A DNA stretch of 64,000 nucleotides from Pseudomonadota bacterium (GCA_023388935.1 JAEWFG010000397.1:1-64000); one strand, 5' to 3'. Counted from the first letter of the stretch, positions 35,145-45,068 are shown. Notes: a model not told the origin generated them from the letters alone. Numbers and translations: made by a program.

Positions 35145-36947
35145 ATGCGCAAGGTGCTACTGGCGACCTTTCTTGGCTCCGCGGCGGCTCTCGCCGTCGG
35201 TAGCGCGTCAGCCAATGACGAACTGATCAAGATGTCGCAGAACCCGAAAGACTGGGTAATGCCGACGGGCGACTATGCCAACACCCGTTACTCGAAGCTG
35301 AACCAGATCAACGCGCAGAACGTCGGCAAGCTCCAGGTCGCCTGGACCTTCTCGACTGGCGTGCTGCGCGGCCACGAAGGTGGACCGCTCGTTATCGGCA
35401 ACATCATGTACGTCCACACGCCGTTCCCGAACAAGGTCTATGCCCTTGACCTTTCCCAGGAGAACAAGATCGTCTGGAAGTATGAACCGAAGCAGGATCC
35501 GAATGTCATCCCGGTGATGTGCTGCGACACGGTTAACCGCGGCCTCGCTTACGGCGACGGCAAGATCTTCCTGCATCAGGCCGACACGACCCTGGTCGCA
35601 CTCGATGCCAAGACCGGCCAAGTTGTATGGACCGCCAAGAATGGCGATCCCAGCAAGGGCGAGACCGGCACCTCGGCGCCCATGGTGATCAAGGACAAGG
35701 TGCTCATCGGCATCTCCGGCGGCGAGTTCGGCGTCCAGGCCCATATGACCGCCTACGACATCAAGACCGGCAAGCAGGTCTGGCGCGGATATTCGGAAGG
35801 ACCAGATGACCAGATCCTGGTCGACGACAAGACCACCGCGCTTGGCAAGCCGGTCGGCAAGGATTCCAGCCTCAAGACCTGGCAGGGTGACCAGTGGAAG
35901 ATCGGCGGCGGCGCCACCTGGGGCTGGATCTCCTACGATCCCGAACTCAACCTCATCTACTACGGATCGGGCAATCCCTCGACCTGGAACCCAAGGCAGC
36001 GTCCCGGCGACAACAAATGGTCGATGACGATCTGGGCGCGCAATCCCGATACCGGCGTTGCCAAGTGGGTCTATCAAATGACGCCCCACGACGAATGGGA
36101 CTATGACGGCGTCAACGAGATGATCCTCTCGGATCAGCAGATCAACGGCCAGCCGCGCAAGCTGCTGACGCATTTCGATCGTAACGGCCTCGGCTATACG
36201 CTCGATCGCGCCACTGGCGAACTGCTGGTCGCTGAAAAGTACGATCCGAAGGTGAACTGGACCTCCGGCGTCGACATGGACAAGAACTCGCCGACCTATG
36301 GCCGTCCGAAGGTGCTCGACGCAGCCTCGACCGACAAGGCGGGCGAGGACCACAACGTGAAGGGAATCTGCCCGGCCGCGCTCGGCTCCAAGGACGAGCA
36401 GCCGGCGGCCTACTCGCCGGACACGCAGCTGTTCTACGTTCCGACCAACCACGTCTGCATGGACTACGAACCGTTCAAGGTGAGCTACACCGCGGGCCAG
36501 CCCTATGTGGGCGCGACGCTCTCGATGTATCCGCCGCCCGGTGAAAGCAACATGGGCAACTTCATCGCCTGGGACGGCAAGACCGGCAAGATCGTCTGGT
36601 CGAACAAGGAGCAGTTCTCGGTCTGGTCGGGTGCGCTCGCAACCGCCGGCGGCGTGGTGTTCTACGGCACGCTTGAAGGCTACCTGAAGGCGGTGGACGC
36701 CAAGACCGGCAAGGAGCTCTACAGGTTCAAGACTCCGTCCGGCATCATCGGCAACGTCAACACCTATGAGAACGGCGGCAAGCAGTATGTCGCAGTGCTC
36801 TCCGGCGTGGGCGGTTGGGCCGGCATCGGTCTGGCAGCAGGCCTGACTGATCCGACCGCGGGTCTCGGCGCAGTCGGCGGCTATGCGGCTCTGAGCAATT
36901 ACACGGCTCTCGGCGGCACGCTGACCGTGTTCTCGCTGCCGAACTAG
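35145..36947 (+). CDS. xoxF: lanthanide-dependent methanol dehydrogenase
   Basis: A 600-residue XoxF. Signal peptide [23 protein letters not shown], mature start [11 protein letters not shown]. The vicinal cysteines are 126-127 (VMCCDT). Metal ligands predicted by family alignment are Glu194, Asn277, Asp319 and the lanthanide aspartate Asp321 in DEWDYDG, a motif in which calcium MxaF has Ala. Catalyses methanol to formaldehyde in the periplasm. Two ATGs are possible; 35145 is seven bases after GGAGG while 35139 is one base after, so the second is chosen. XoxG, frmA and gfa follow. Confidence 0.97.
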   Translation: MRKVLLATFLGSAAALAVGSASANDELIKMSQNPKDWVMPTGDYANTRYSKLNQINAQNVGKLQVAWTFSTGVLRGHEGGPLVIGNIMYVHTPFPNKVYALDLSQENKIVWKYEPKQDPNVIPVMCCDTVNRGLAYGDGKIFLHQADTTLVALDAKTGQVVWTAKNGDPSKGETGTSAPMVIKDKVLIGISGGEFGVQAHMTAYDIKTGKQVWRGYSEGPDDQILVDDKTTALGKPVGKDSSLKTWQGDQWKIGGGATWGWISYDPELNLIYYGSGNPSTWNPRQRPGDNKWSMTIWARNPDTGVAKWVYQMTPHDEWDYDGVNEMILSDQQINGQPRKLLTHFDRNGLGYTLDRATGELLVAEKYDPKVNWTSGVDMDKNSPTYGRPKVLDAASTDKAGEDHNVKGICPAALGSKDEQPAAYSPDTQLFYVPTNHVCMDYEPFKVSYTAGQPYVGATLSMYPPPGESNMGNFIAWDGKTGKIVWSNKEQFSVWSGALATAGGVVFYGTLEGYLKAVDAKTGKELYRFKTPSGIIGNVNTYENGGKQYVAVLSGVGGWAGIGLAAGLTDPTAGLGAVGGYAALSNYTALGGTLTVFSLPN

Positions 36948-36965
36948 GCCCTGCTCAGTATCGCT

Positions 36966-36994
36966 CCGGCGCGTGGATCAACTTCACGCGCCGG
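36966..36994 (+). promoter_or_regulatory. perfect hairpin between xoxF and xoxG
   Basis: A 10-bp perfect inverted repeat (CCGGCGCGTG / CACGCGCCGG) with a 9-base loop sits 18 bases after the xoxF stop and 35 bases before the xoxG start. No T-run follows, so full termination is unlikely. It could protect the xoxF message 3' end and lower xoxG expression relative to xoxF. Confidence 0.55.
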
Positions 36995-37029
36995 CTCGTC
37001 TCCACCGAACGCCCTTCGAGGAAAACCTC

Positions 37030-37548
37030 TTGCATAAAATCTGCTCTGTCATTGCTGCGATGATCTTTGTTGTGTCCGGAGGAATTGCTGTCGCGGATGG
37101 CTCGGGCGACCCGACCGCCGTCAAGCAGAACGAAACTGGCGAATGGCTCGATAAGGAGGGTAACCCGACATACAAGATCACCGACGGGTCCGTCGACTGG
37201 TACACCTATTCCGGGTACCGCCGCTATCACTCGGACTGCCATGTGTGCCATGGCCCTGATGGAATGGGCTCGACCTATGCGCCGGCGCTGAAGGACTCGC
37301 TCAAGACCATGAGCTATGCCGATTTTATCGGCGTCGTCGCCTCCGGCCGCAAGAACGTCTCGACTGCCGCAGAGAACGTGATGCCGGCCTTCGGCGATAA
37401 CCCGAACGTCGCCTGCTATATGGACGATCTCTACGTCTATCTGCGCGCCCGCTCCAACGAGGCTTGGGGTCGCGCCCGCCCTGGCAAGCATGAGGACAAG
37501 AACGACGCCTATACCAAGAACGAAGACTCGTGCATGGGCAAGAAGTGA
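37030..37548 (+). CDS. xoxG: XoxG-type cytochrome c for XoxF
   Basis: A 172-residue exported cytochrome with one heme motif, CHVCH (Cys70, Cys73, His74) in the setting [13 protein letters not shown], and a candidate Met ligand in VMPAFGD. A GAGGA site lies about nine bases before a TTG start whose product begins [12 protein letters not shown], giving a basic-hydrophobic signal. ATG at 37060 is the alternative but would remove the positive residues. It accepts electrons from XoxF. Frame and adjacency are clear; only the start codon is uncertain. Confidence 0.88.
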   Translation: MHKICSVIAAMIFVVSGGIAVADGSGDPTAVKQNETGEWLDKEGNPTYKITDGSVDWYTYSGYRRYHSDCHVCHGPDGMGSTYAPALKDSLKTMSYADFIGVVASGRKNVSTAAENVMPAFGDNPNVACYMDDLYVYLRARSNEAWGRARPGKHEDKNDAYTKNEDSCMGKK

Positions 37549-37610
37549 ACGTTTGGAGCTTGGCCGGGACCTGGTTCCTGGCATCTCCAGAAGAATTTGA
37601 GGAGTTTACG

Positions 37611-38720
37611 ATGAAGACACGTGCCGCCGTTGCTTTCGAAGCCAAGAAGCCGCTCGAGATCGTCGAAGTCGATCTGGAAGGACCGAAGGCCGGCGAAGTC
37701 CTCGTCGAGATCAAGGCGACGGGCATCTGTCATACCGACGCCTACACGCTCGACGGCTTCGACAGCGAGGGAATCTTCCCCTCGATCCTCGGCCATGAGG
37801 GCGCGGGCATCATCCGTGAGATCGGCCCGGGCGTGACCTCGGTGAAACCGGGCGATCACGTCATCCCGCTCTACACGCCGGAATGCCGGCAGTGCAAAAG
37901 CTGTCTCAGCCGGAAGACCAATCTCTGCACCGCAATCCGCGCAACGCAGGGCAAGGGCGTGATGCCCGACGGCACCAGCCGTTTCTCCTACAAGGGCAAG
38001 CCGGTCTATCACTATATGGGCTGCTCGACCTTCTCGAACTTCACCGTGCTGCCGGAGATCGCGGTGGCGAAGATCCGCGAGGACGCGCCGTTCGACAAGA
38101 GCTGCTACATCGGCTGCGGCGTCACCACCGGCGTCGGCGCCGTCGTCAACACCGCGAAAGTCGAGCCGGGCTCGAACGTGGTCGTGTTCGGCCTCGGCGG
38201 CATCGGCCTCAACGCGATCCAGGGCGCCAAGATGGCCGGCGCCGACAAGATCATCGGCGTCGACATCAACGACTCCAAGGAAGATTGGGGCAAGCGGTTC
38301 GGCATGACACACTTCGTCAACCCGAAGAAGGTCACCGGCGATATCGTCCAGCATCTGGTCGGCCTCACCGACGGCGGCGCCGACTACACCTTCGACTGCA
38401 CCGGCAACACCACGGTGATGCGCCAGGCGCTGGAAGCCTGCCACCGCGGCTGGGGCACCTCGATCATCATCGGTGTCGCCGAAGCTGGCAAGGAGATCGC
38501 CACCCGCCCGTTCCAGCTCGTCACCGGGCGCAACTGGCGCGGCACCGCTTTCGGCGGCGCGCGCGGCCGCACCGATGTTCCGAAGATCGTCGACTGGTAC
38601 ATGAACGGAAAGATCCAGATCGATCCGATGATCACCCACGTGCTCAAGCTTGAGGAGATCAACAAGGGTTTTGACCTCATGCACGAGGGCAAATCCATCC
38701 GTTCAGTCGTCGTGTTCTAG
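37611..38720 (+). CDS. frmA: S-(hydroxymethyl)glutathione dehydrogenase (class III alcohol dehydrogenase)
   Basis: A 369-residue zinc- and NAD-dependent enzyme that oxidises S-hydroxymethylglutathione to S-formylglutathione, the product of formaldehyde and glutathione. It has the catalytic zinc region [18 protein letters not shown], the structural zinc cysteines in [15 protein letters not shown], and the Rossmann motif GLGGIGLN. The ATG at 37611 follows GAGGAG. It sits 62 bases behind xoxG and 32 before gfa, so formaldehyde made by XoxF meets its detoxification pathway. Confidence 0.97.
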   Translation: MKTRAAVAFEAKKPLEIVEVDLEGPKAGEVLVEIKATGICHTDAYTLDGFDSEGIFPSILGHEGAGIIREIGPGVTSVKPGDHVIPLYTPECRQCKSCLSRKTNLCTAIRATQGKGVMPDGTSRFSYKGKPVYHYMGCSTFSNFTVLPEIAVAKIREDAPFDKSCYIGCGVTTGVGAVVNTAKVEPGSNVVVFGLGGIGLNAIQGAKMAGADKIIGVDINDSKEDWGKRFGMTHFVNPKKVTGDIVQHLVGLTDGGADYTFDCTGNTTVMRQALEACHRGWGTSIIIGVAEAGKEIATRPFQLVTGRNWRGTAFGGARGRTDVPKIVDWYMNGKIQIDPMITHVLKLEEINKGFDLMHEGKSIRSVVVF

Positions 38721-38752
38721 CTCGAAAGCGTCACCCCAAGGAGGATCGACCC

Positions 38753-39316
38753 ATGACTGTTGCACTCCATCCCTCGATCGACAACGGCGTCAAACAGGGC
38801 AGCGGCAGCTTTGCCGGCGGGACGCTGGCCTGCAAATGCAGCGACCATCAGGTCAAGGTCGGCATCAAGGGCGACGTCGCCCACAATCACGCCTGCGGCT
38901 GCACCAAGTGCTGGAAGCCGCAGGGCGCGACGTTCTCCGTCGTCGCCGTGGTGCCGCGCCAGAACCTCACCGTGCTCGAGAACGGCGACAAGCTCCAGAT
39001 CGTCGACCCCTCCGCGGTGATCCAGCGCCACGCCTGCAAGGTCTGCGGCACGCATATGTTCGGCCGTATCGAGAACAAGAACCATCCGTTCTACGGCCTC
39101 GACTTCATCCACCCCGAGCTGTTCCAGGAACAGGGCTCGCAGGCGCCGCAATTCGCCGCCTTCGTCTCTTCGGTGATCGAATCCGGCGTGAAGCCGGAGC
39201 AGATGTCCGGCATCCGTTCGCGGCTGAAGGAAATCGGGCTCGAGCCCTATGACTGCCTGTCGCCGGCGCTAATGGACGCGATCGCGACCCACGTGGCGAA
39301 AGCTAAAGCGGCTTGA
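38753..39316 (+). CDS. gfa: S-(hydroxymethyl)glutathione synthase (glutathione-dependent formaldehyde-activating enzyme)
   Basis: A 187-residue GFA-fold enzyme that joins formaldehyde to glutathione. The zinc-binding cysteines occur as [18 protein letters not shown] and ACKVCGTHM. It directly follows frmA with an AAGGAGG-type site and completes the cytoplasmic entry to formaldehyde oxidation; the last enzyme, fghA, is at 10463. Length and motifs match the family. Confidence 0.95.
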   Translation: MTVALHPSIDNGVKQGSGSFAGGTLACKCSDHQVKVGIKGDVAHNHACGCTKCWKPQGATFSVVAVVPRQNLTVLENGDKLQIVDPSAVIQRHACKVCGTHMFGRIENKNHPFYGLDFIHPELFQEQGSQAPQFAAFVSSVIESGVKPEQMSGIRSRLKEIGLEPYDCLSPALMDAIATHVAKAKAA

Positions 39317-39357
39317 GCGAGGCCGTCTGAGCAAGACACCAGGCGTTCGCCAGTCCC

Positions 39358-39393
39358 CCGGCTCGCTGGTCCCAACCAACGCCAGCGAGCCGG
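39358..39393 (+). terminator. terminator-like hairpin after gfa
   Basis: A 12-bp perfect inverted repeat (CCGGCTCGCTGG / CCAGCGAGCCGG) with a 12-base loop, 41 bases after the gfa stop. No T-run follows, so it may be rho-linked or an mRNA end-protecting structure. Confidence 0.6.
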
Positions 39394-39566
39394 ATGGGCG
39401 TGGCCCCAGATCATAGCGCGGCGATGCGCCGCCGCCTGTGCACTCTGCGTATGTGAGCGCCGTGAGCTCCCTCAGTCCTGGTCTCTGAATGACTGCGCAG
39501 TGCCGCCCGCTTCCTGATTGAAGTCCGCGTCCCTGCGTTTCTCCCTCCCTCGACTGAGGGCATACT

Positions 39567-39606
39567 GCTTCGTCCGCGCAGTAATCCTGGCGGACGAAGC
39601 TTTTTT
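39567..39606 (+). terminator. strong intrinsic terminator in a gene-poor gap
   Basis: An 11-bp perfect stem (GCTTCGTCCGC / GCGGACGAAGC) with a 12-base loop is followed directly by six T. This is the clearest intrinsic terminator in the window and lies 174 bases after the gfa hairpin, in a stretch without a protein gene, so it may end a small RNA or a second gfa read-through transcript. Confidence 0.7.
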
Positions 39607-39950
39607 GTTGCGCCTACTTCGCAGGTGCGCTGTGTGGTGCCGCGCCCTGCTTTTGACAAACCATCGATGCAATCTTTTCCCGGTGCGAACACTTGGCTGT
39701 GAACGCCGGGCTGGCGCGATCTCTGCTACGATCGCGCGGTCACGATGCCGCGCGAAAATTCAATCAACTAAGAACAAGACGGGAGGTATCGAGCACATCC
39801 GGACATTGCGATTCGCATTCCAGCCTCCTGCCGGGATGTGCCCGTGCAGAGATAACGGGCGGAGATGCGGTGATACGACGCAACGATTTTGCGCCGGCCG
39901 ACGTCGGCAAATCCTGAAATCAGCAAGCTTATGAAGAGCGAGGGACGATC

Positions 39951-40403
39951 ATGATCAAGGTGAAGATCAACGGCCAGGAACAGAGCTGGGACGGCGACCC
40001 GGATCTCCCGCTACTCTGGTTCCTGCGTGACGAGGCCGGGCTCACCGGCACCAAGTTCGGCTGTGGCCAGGCCTTGTGCGGCTCCTGCACCGTCATCGTC
40101 GACAAGGAAGCAGTGCGCTCCTGCATCACATCGATCAACGACGTCGCCGGGCGCGAGGTCACGACGATCGAGGGATTGCATCCAAACGGCGACCACCCTG
40201 TCCAGAAGGCCTGGCGCCAGGTCAACGTTCCCCAATGCGGCTTCTGCCAGTCCGGCCAGATCATGCAGGCCGCTGCGCTGCTAATGGACAACCCGAAACC
40301 ATCGCACGACCAGATCCGCGAGGCGATGTCCGGCAACATCTGCCGCTGCGGCTGCTACCAGCGCATCGAGAACGCCGTCCATCTCGCATCGACGGGAGTG
40401 TGA
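39951..40403 (+). CDS. 2Fe-2S subunit of an aldehyde/isoquinoline oxidoreductase
   Basis: A 150-residue xanthine-oxidase-family small subunit. The plant-ferredoxin-type cluster ligands lie in CGQALCGSCTV and the second cluster in CGFCQSGQ and CRCGCY. It transfers electrons from the molybdopterin subunit encoded just behind it, with one base between. The start, after GAGGGACG, is normal. Pathway role: oxidation of an aldehyde, possibly one made by the quinoproteins. Confidence 0.9.
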   Translation: MIKVKINGQEQSWDGDPDLPLLWFLRDEAGLTGTKFGCGQALCGSCTVIVDKEAVRSCITSINDVAGREVTTIEGLHPNGDHPVQKAWRQVNVPQCGFCQSGQIMQAAALLMDNPKPSHDQIREAMSGNICRCGCYQRIENAVHLASTGV

Positions 40404-40404
40404 C

Positions 40405-42717
40405 ATGAATTTCATCGACAACCCCGGGAAGCTTCGTGGCTTCGAAAAGAACATCCGTGTCGAGAAGATCTCGCGCCGCAGTATCCTGAAGGGACTCGGC
40501 GTCGCCGGCGGCTTCGTGCTCGCCGCGCCCGTGATGTCGCGCCAGGCGTTTGCCTATGAGACCGGCGCGGGCAAGATGCCGCATGGCGTCGTGGTCGATC
40601 CGCGCGTGTTCGTCGCGGTGGCGCCCGACGGCATCGTCACCATTGTGGCCCACCGCTCCGAGATGGGCACCGGCGTGCGCACCAGCCTGCCGCTGATCGT
40701 GGCAGAGGAAATGGAGGCCGACTGGTCCAGGGTCAAGGTGCAGCAGGCCCATGGCGACGAGGTCAAGTTCGGCAACCAGGACACCGACGGCTCGCGCAGC
40801 ACGCGGCATTACCTGATCCCGATGCGCCAGATCGGCGCCTCGGCCCGCATCATGCTGGAGCAGGCCGCAGCAAAGCGCTGGGGCGTGCCGGCGACCGAGG
40901 TCAAGGCCGTCAATCACGAGGTGGTCCACAGCTCCAGCGGGCGCAAGCTTGGTTTCGGCGAGCTCGCGGCCGACGCCGCCAAGGAATCGGTGCCGAGCAT
41001 CGAAGGCCTCAAGCTGAAGGACCCCAAGGACTTCCGCTATCTGACGAAGGGTCAGGTCAGCATCGTCGATCTCCACGACATCACCACAGGCAAGGCGCGC
41101 TACGGTGCCGACGTGCGCCTGCCCGGCATGAAATACGCCGTGATCGCACGTCCGCCGGTGACCGGCGGCAAGTTGGTCTCATTCGATCCGGACGCAGCGC
41201 TCAAGGTGCCCGGCGTCGAGAAGGTGATGCAGGCGCGTGGCTGGCCGTGGCCGTCGAAGTTCCAGCCGCTCGGCGGCGTTGCCGTGATCGCGCGCAACAC
41301 CGGTGCGGCGATCAAGGGCCGCGACGCGCTAAAGCTGGTCTGGGATGACGGCGCCAACGGCAAATACGACTCGGCGGCCTATCGCAAGGATCTCGAGGAG
41401 GCCGCGCGCAAGCCCGGCCTGGTCGTGCGTCAGGAGGGCGACGCAGACGCCGCCCTGAAGGGCGCCGACAAGGTCATCGTCGGCGAATATTACCTGCCGC
41501 ACCTTGCCCATGCCAGCATGGAGCCGCCGGTGGCGGTCGCGGACGTCAAGGGCGACAAGGCGGAGATCTGGGCGCCGGTGCAGAGCCCCGGCGGCACCCG
41601 CGAGGATGTCGCCAAGACGCTTGGCATCCCCGAGGACAACGTCACCGTCAACGTGACGCTGCTCGGCGGCGGCTTCGGCCGCAAATCGAAATGCGATTTC
41701 GCGCTCGAGGCCGCGCTGCTGTCGAAGGAACTCGGTGCGCCCGTGAAGGTGCAATGGACGCGTGAGGACGACCTCCACCACGATTTCCTGCACACCGTTT
41801 CGGTCGAGCGGATCGAGGCGGGGCTCGACAAGAACGGCAAGGTAATCGCCTGGCGCCATCGCAGTGTGGCGCCCACCATTGCCTCGACCTTCGCCGCCGG
41901 CGCAAACCACGCGGCACCTTTCGAGCTCGGCATGGGCCTCGTCGACATGCCGTTCGAGATTGCCAACATCTCCTGCGAGAACCCGGAAGCGGCCGCGCAC
42001 ACACGTATAGGCTGGTTCCGTTCGGTCTCGAACATCCCGCGCGCCTTCGCGGTGCAATCGATGGTCGGCGAGATCGCGCAGGCGACCGGCCGCGACCAGA
42101 AGGAGACTCTGCTCGCGCTGATCGGTACGCCCCGGATCGTCAAGCCGGCAGTGAAGGACTTGTGGAACTATGGCGAGCCCTTCGACAGCTACCCGATCGA
42201 CACCGCACGCCTGCGCAAGGTGGTCGAGTTGGTCGCCGAGAAGGGCGAATGGGGCCGTCAGGTGCCCAAGGGCCACGGTCTCGGCATTGCCGCGCACCGC
42301 AGCTTCGTGAGCTACATCGCGACCATCGTCGAGGTAGCCGTCGACGACAAGGGCAAGCTGACGGTTCCGCGGGTCGATACCGCGATCGATTGCGGCACCT
42401 ATGTCAATCCCGAGCGCATCGCCTCACAGATCGAGGGCGCTGCGATCATGGGGCTGAGCCTCGCCAAATATGGCGAGGTCACCTTCAAGGACGGCAAGGT
42501 GGAGCAGAAGAACTTTGACGGCTACCAGGTCATCAGGATGGATGAATCTCCCCTGGTCACCAACGTCTACATCGTGCCGCCCGGACCCGACACGCCGCCG
42601 AGCGGCGTCGGCGAGCCCGGCGTGCCGCCCTTCGCGCCGGCCCTGATGAATGCGATCTTCGCGGCGACGGGAAAACGCATCCGCAGCCTTCCGCTCGGCA
42701 AGCAATTGGAGGCGTAG
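40405..42717 (+). CDS. molybdopterin-binding subunit of an aldehyde/isoquinoline oxidoreductase
   Basis: A 770-residue xanthine-dehydrogenase-family large subunit with a Tat signal ([20 protein letters not shown]) near residues 26-45. Cofactor-binding stretches include the [11 protein letters not shown] region near 420 and the C-terminal [17 protein letters not shown], which holds the catalytic Glu. It pairs with the 2Fe-2S subunit upstream. A c-type cytochrome subunit, seen in some related enzymes, is absent here. The Tat signal puts the complex in the periplasm, beside the quinoproteins. Confidence 0.88.
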   Translation: MNFIDNPGKLRGFEKNIRVEKISRRSILKGLGVAGGFVLAAPVMSRQAFAYETGAGKMPHGVVVDPRVFVAVAPDGIVTIVAHRSEMGTGVRTSLPLIVAEEMEADWSRVKVQQAHGDEVKFGNQDTDGSRSTRHYLIPMRQIGASARIMLEQAAAKRWGVPATEVKAVNHEVVHSSSGRKLGFGELAADAAKESVPSIEGLKLKDPKDFRYLTKGQVSIVDLHDITTGKARYGADVRLPGMKYAVIARPPVTGGKLVSFDPDAALKVPGVEKVMQARGWPWPSKFQPLGGVAVIARNTGAAIKGRDALKLVWDDGANGKYDSAAYRKDLEEAARKPGLVVRQEGDADAALKGADKVIVGEYYLPHLAHASMEPPVAVADVKGDKAEIWAPVQSPGGTREDVAKTLGIPEDNVTVNVTLLGGGFGRKSKCDFALEAALLSKELGAPVKVQWTREDDLHHDFLHTVSVERIEAGLDKNGKVIAWRHRSVAPTIASTFAAGANHAAPFELGMGLVDMPFEIANISCENPEAAAHTRIGWFRSVSNIPRAFAVQSMVGEIAQATGRDQKETLLALIGTPRIVKPAVKDLWNYGEPFDSYPIDTARLRKVVELVAEKGEWGRQVPKGHGLGIAAHRSFVSYIATIVEVAVDDKGKLTVPRVDTAIDCGTYVNPERIASQIEGAAIMGLSLAKYGEVTFKDGKVEQKNFDGYQVIRMDESPLVTNVYIVPPGPDTPPSGVGEPGVPPFAPALMNAIFAATGKRIRSLPLGKQLEA

Positions 42718-42750
42718 AGCGGGAACACAAGGCGGCCTCGCGCCGTTTGC

Positions 42751-42776
42751 ATCGATCTGACAGGAGCAGATCGATG
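42751..42776 (+). promoter_or_regulatory. ribosome-binding site held in the loop of a start-codon hairpin
   Basis: A 9-bp perfect inverted repeat (ATCGATCTG / CAGATCGAT) encloses ACAGGAG, the ribosome-binding site of the small gene at 42774. The right arm includes the A and T of the ATG. Such folding could limit translation until opened. Confidence 0.55.
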
Positions 42777-43034
42777 ACCAACATCTCAAAGGCGCTCGCA
42801 GTCTCGCTGCTGTCGGGCGCCTTTTCCTTGACCACCGCGGCCGCGTTCGCCCAGAGCAACACCGCGCCGCCGACCACGGCCACGCGCCCCACTGCGCCGG
42901 ACCAGAACTCGCTTCCCAACGCCAGCGCCCCGCCCGCCTCGACCGCCCGGACCACCGGGCAGAGCAGCACCGATCCGAAGGTTCAGGAGATGAACCAGAA
43001 AGAGAAGGACAAGGTCGACCGTCAGGGCAAGTAG
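42774..43034 (+). CDS. small exported low-complexity protein
   Basis: An 86-residue protein with a signal peptide ([26 protein letters not shown]), a Pro/Thr/Ala-rich centre and a charged tail ([17 protein letters not shown]). The start lies in a hairpin (42751-42776). No function recognised. It follows the aldehyde oxidoreductase by 57 bases and may be a separate transcription unit. Confidence 0.7.
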   Translation: MTNISKALAVSLLSGAFSLTTAAAFAQSNTAPPTTATRPTAPDQNSLPNASAPPASTARTTGQSSTDPKVQEMNQKEKDKVDRQGK

Positions 43035-43103
43035 GCCTCGCACGCACCAGCGTTTCAGCGCTGTCATGACGGCAGCTACGTCCTCGCGGAAGCGTATTGA
43101 TGT

Positions 43104-43141
43104 CCCCTCTCCCCTTCGCAAGCTTAGCAAGGGGAGAGGGG
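43104..43141. repeat. CT-rich palindromic element (first of a pair)
   Basis: A 13-bp perfect inverted repeat (CCCCTCTCCCCTT / AAGGGGAGAGGGG) with a 12-base loop. Such elements recur between genes of Bradyrhizobium and may terminate transcription or serve as REP-type repeats. It lies between convergent genes. Confidence 0.6.
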
Positions 43142-43156
43142 AAGACAGGATGCGCA

Positions 43157-43185
43157 AAGTGCGGCGGACGCCGTCCGCCGCACTT
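43157..43185. repeat. GC-rich palindrome (second of a pair)
   Basis: A 13-bp perfect inverted repeat (AAGTGCGGCGGAC / GTCCGCCGCACTT) with a 3-base loop lies 15 bases after the first hairpin. The two together look like a composite repeat at the end of a convergent pair, just before the stop of the quinoprotein gene at 43228. Confidence 0.6.
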
Positions 43186-43227
43186 CGCTCCCCCCACTGC
43201 TCCGCCTTCGTCGATCCGCCGCGGAGC

Positions 43228-44952
43228 TTATTTCTTCAACGCGAACACCCAGATGACGCCGCCCTGCGGCACATTGGATTCGATGCCGATATTGTTGGTC
43301 GCGAGCGCATCCTGGATGCGCTGCGCGTCCACACCCCATCCCGACTGGATCGCGATGTATTGGGTGCCGTCGATCTCATAGGACACCGGCATGCCCATGA
43401 TGCCGGAGTTGGTCTTCTGCTCCCACAAGAGTTCGCCGGTCTTTGCGTTGAAGGCGCGGAAGTTGCGGTCGTTGGTGCCACCGGCGAAGACGAGATCGCC
43501 CGCGGTCGCCGTGACCGACCCGAACATCTGAGACTTCGGGAAGTTGTGCTGCCACACCTTCTTGCCGGTCGCAGGATCCCAGGCCTGTATCTCACCAAAA
43601 TGATCGGCGCCGGGCTTGGCCTTCAGGCCGATGTCCTCCGGCTTGGTGCCGAGCCAGAGCTCACCGGGCTTGAGCGCAACCTTTTCGCCCGTGAAGCCGC
43701 CACAGAAGTTCTCGTTGGCCGGTACATAGACGAGGCCGGTCTTCTGGCTGTAGGCCGCCGACGGCCAGTCCTTGCCGCCCCACAGTGACGGACAGAACTC
43801 CACCCGTTTGCCGATGCCAGGCTTGTGGGCGGGATCGACGATCGGCTTGCCGCTCTCATCGATGCCCTTCCAGACGTCAGTTGCGACAAACGGCCAGCCG
43901 GCGACGTAGTTGATCTTGGTCGGGGTGCGCTCGAGCACCCAGAAGATCGCATCGCGTCCGGGATGGATCAGGCTCTTGATATTGCGGCCGTTGCGTTGCA
44001 GGTCGACCAGGATCGGCGCCTCGACCTCGTCCCAATCCCAGGAATCGTTCTGGTGGTACTGGTGATAGGTCTTGATCTTGCCGTTGCTGGGATCGAGCGC
44101 CAGCACGGACGAAGTGTAGAGGTTGTCGCCGGGATGCGTCTCGCCGGGCCACGGCGCGGCGTTGCCGACACCCCAATAGATCGTCTTGGTGTCCTTGTCG
44201 TAATTTCCGGTCATCCAGGCCGATCCGCCACCCGTCTTCCAGTCATCGCCCTGCCAGGTATCATGGCCGGGCTCGCCTTCGCCGGGAATGGTGTAGGTCC
44301 GCCACAGTTCCTTGCCGTCTTTGGCATCAAAGGCGGCGACGTAGCCGCGCACGCCGAGCTCGCCGCCGGAGCCGCCGACGATGACCTTGCCGTCGACAAC
44401 AAGCGGCATCAGGGTCATGTACTGCCCCTTCTTATAGTCCTGCACCTTGGTGTCCCACACCACGTTGCCGGTCTTGGCATCGAGGGCTACGACGTGATCG
44501 TCGGTGGTGGCAAGATAGAGCTTGTCCTCCCAGAGGCCGACGCCGCGGCTGGTCGGATGCAGCTGGAAGAGATCATCGGGAAGCTGCCGCTTGTAGCGCC
44601 AGTACACGTCGCCGGTCCTCGCGTTCAGCGCGATCACCTGGCCCATCGGCGTTGCCACGAACATCACGCCGTTGTTGACGATCGGCGGCGCCTCGTGGCC
44701 TTCGACCACGCCGGTGGCGAACGTCCAGACCGGCGTGAGATTTTTCACGTTCGAAATGTTGATCTGGTCGAGCGGGCTATAGCCCTGCCCGTCATAGGTG
44801 CGCCGATAGAGCATCCAGTTGGCGGGCTCCGGATTTTCCAGCCGCTGCGCGGTGACCGGAGAATAATTCTCGATCGGGCCTGCGCCCGCGGCGGTCGAGA
44901 CAAGGCACGTGAAGGCGACGAAGCCGGACAGTAACCACTGCTTCCTGGTCAT
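43228..44952 (-). CDS. PQQ-dependent dehydrogenase, lanthanide type (gene 3)
   Basis: A 574-residue exported quinoprotein with full propeller repeats. Candidate metal ligands are Glu198 (GGELG), Asn264 (GNAAP), Asp306 and the extra Asp308 in SWDWDE, the lanthanide-type pair. The vicinal cysteines found in the other two dehydrogenases are missing: the aligned stretch is FQLHPTSRG. AAGGGGAA precedes the ATG. The upstream neighbour on the same strand is a Rieske protein rather than a cytochrome c. The alcohol substrate is unknown. Not in an operon with the xoxF genes. Confidence 0.9.
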   Translation of the reverse strand: MTRKQWLLSGFVAFTCLVSTAAGAGPIENYSPVTAQRLENPEPANWMLYRRTYDGQGYSPLDQINISNVKNLTPVWTFATGVVEGHEAPPIVNNGVMFVATPMGQVIALNARTGDVYWRYKRQLPDDLFQLHPTSRGVGLWEDKLYLATTDDHVVALDAKTGNVVWDTKVQDYKKGQYMTLMPLVVDGKVIVGGSGGELGVRGYVAAFDAKDGKELWRTYTIPGEGEPGHDTWQGDDWKTGGGSAWMTGNYDKDTKTIYWGVGNAAPWPGETHPGDNLYTSSVLALDPSNGKIKTYHQYHQNDSWDWDEVEAPILVDLQRNGRNIKSLIHPGRDAIFWVLERTPTKINYVAGWPFVATDVWKGIDESGKPIVDPAHKPGIGKRVEFCPSLWGGKDWPSAAYSQKTGLVYVPANENFCGGFTGEKVALKPGELWLGTKPEDIGLKAKPGADHFGEIQAWDPATGKKVWQHNFPKSQMFGSVTATAGDLVFAGGTNDRNFRAFNAKTGELLWEQKTNSGIMGMPVSYEIDGTQYIAIQSGWGVDAQRIQDALATNNIGIESNVPQGGVIWVFALKK

Positions 44953-45068
44953 GGACGTTCCCCTTCTTTATCCGTTTGAATTCTTGTTCTGAATTCTTGC
45001 CGTTCGTCCCGTCGTCCGCCCATCGGCGGATGCGGCCTCTCGTGACGCGGGCACAACCCGCACGTCCA

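Larger units (their letters stand above)
39317..39950. other. 634-base gap between gfa and the aldehyde oxidoreductase genes
   Basis: It holds two strong hairpins (39358-39393 and 39567-39606), a TTGACA box at 39653-39658 of uncertain use, and a GGGAGG at about 39781. Short minus-strand frames near 39411-39692 are not convincing. The part from 39394 to 39606 could be a small RNA gene. Confidence 0.4.

Noticed and set aside
35208..36452. 414-codon minus-strand ORF over xoxF
   Set aside because: Mirror of the xoxF codon pattern, no start signal and no family features.
39411..39692. Short minus-strand frames in the gfa downstream gap
   Set aside because: Overlap both hairpins, lack starts and read as random basic sequence; a noncoding role fits better.
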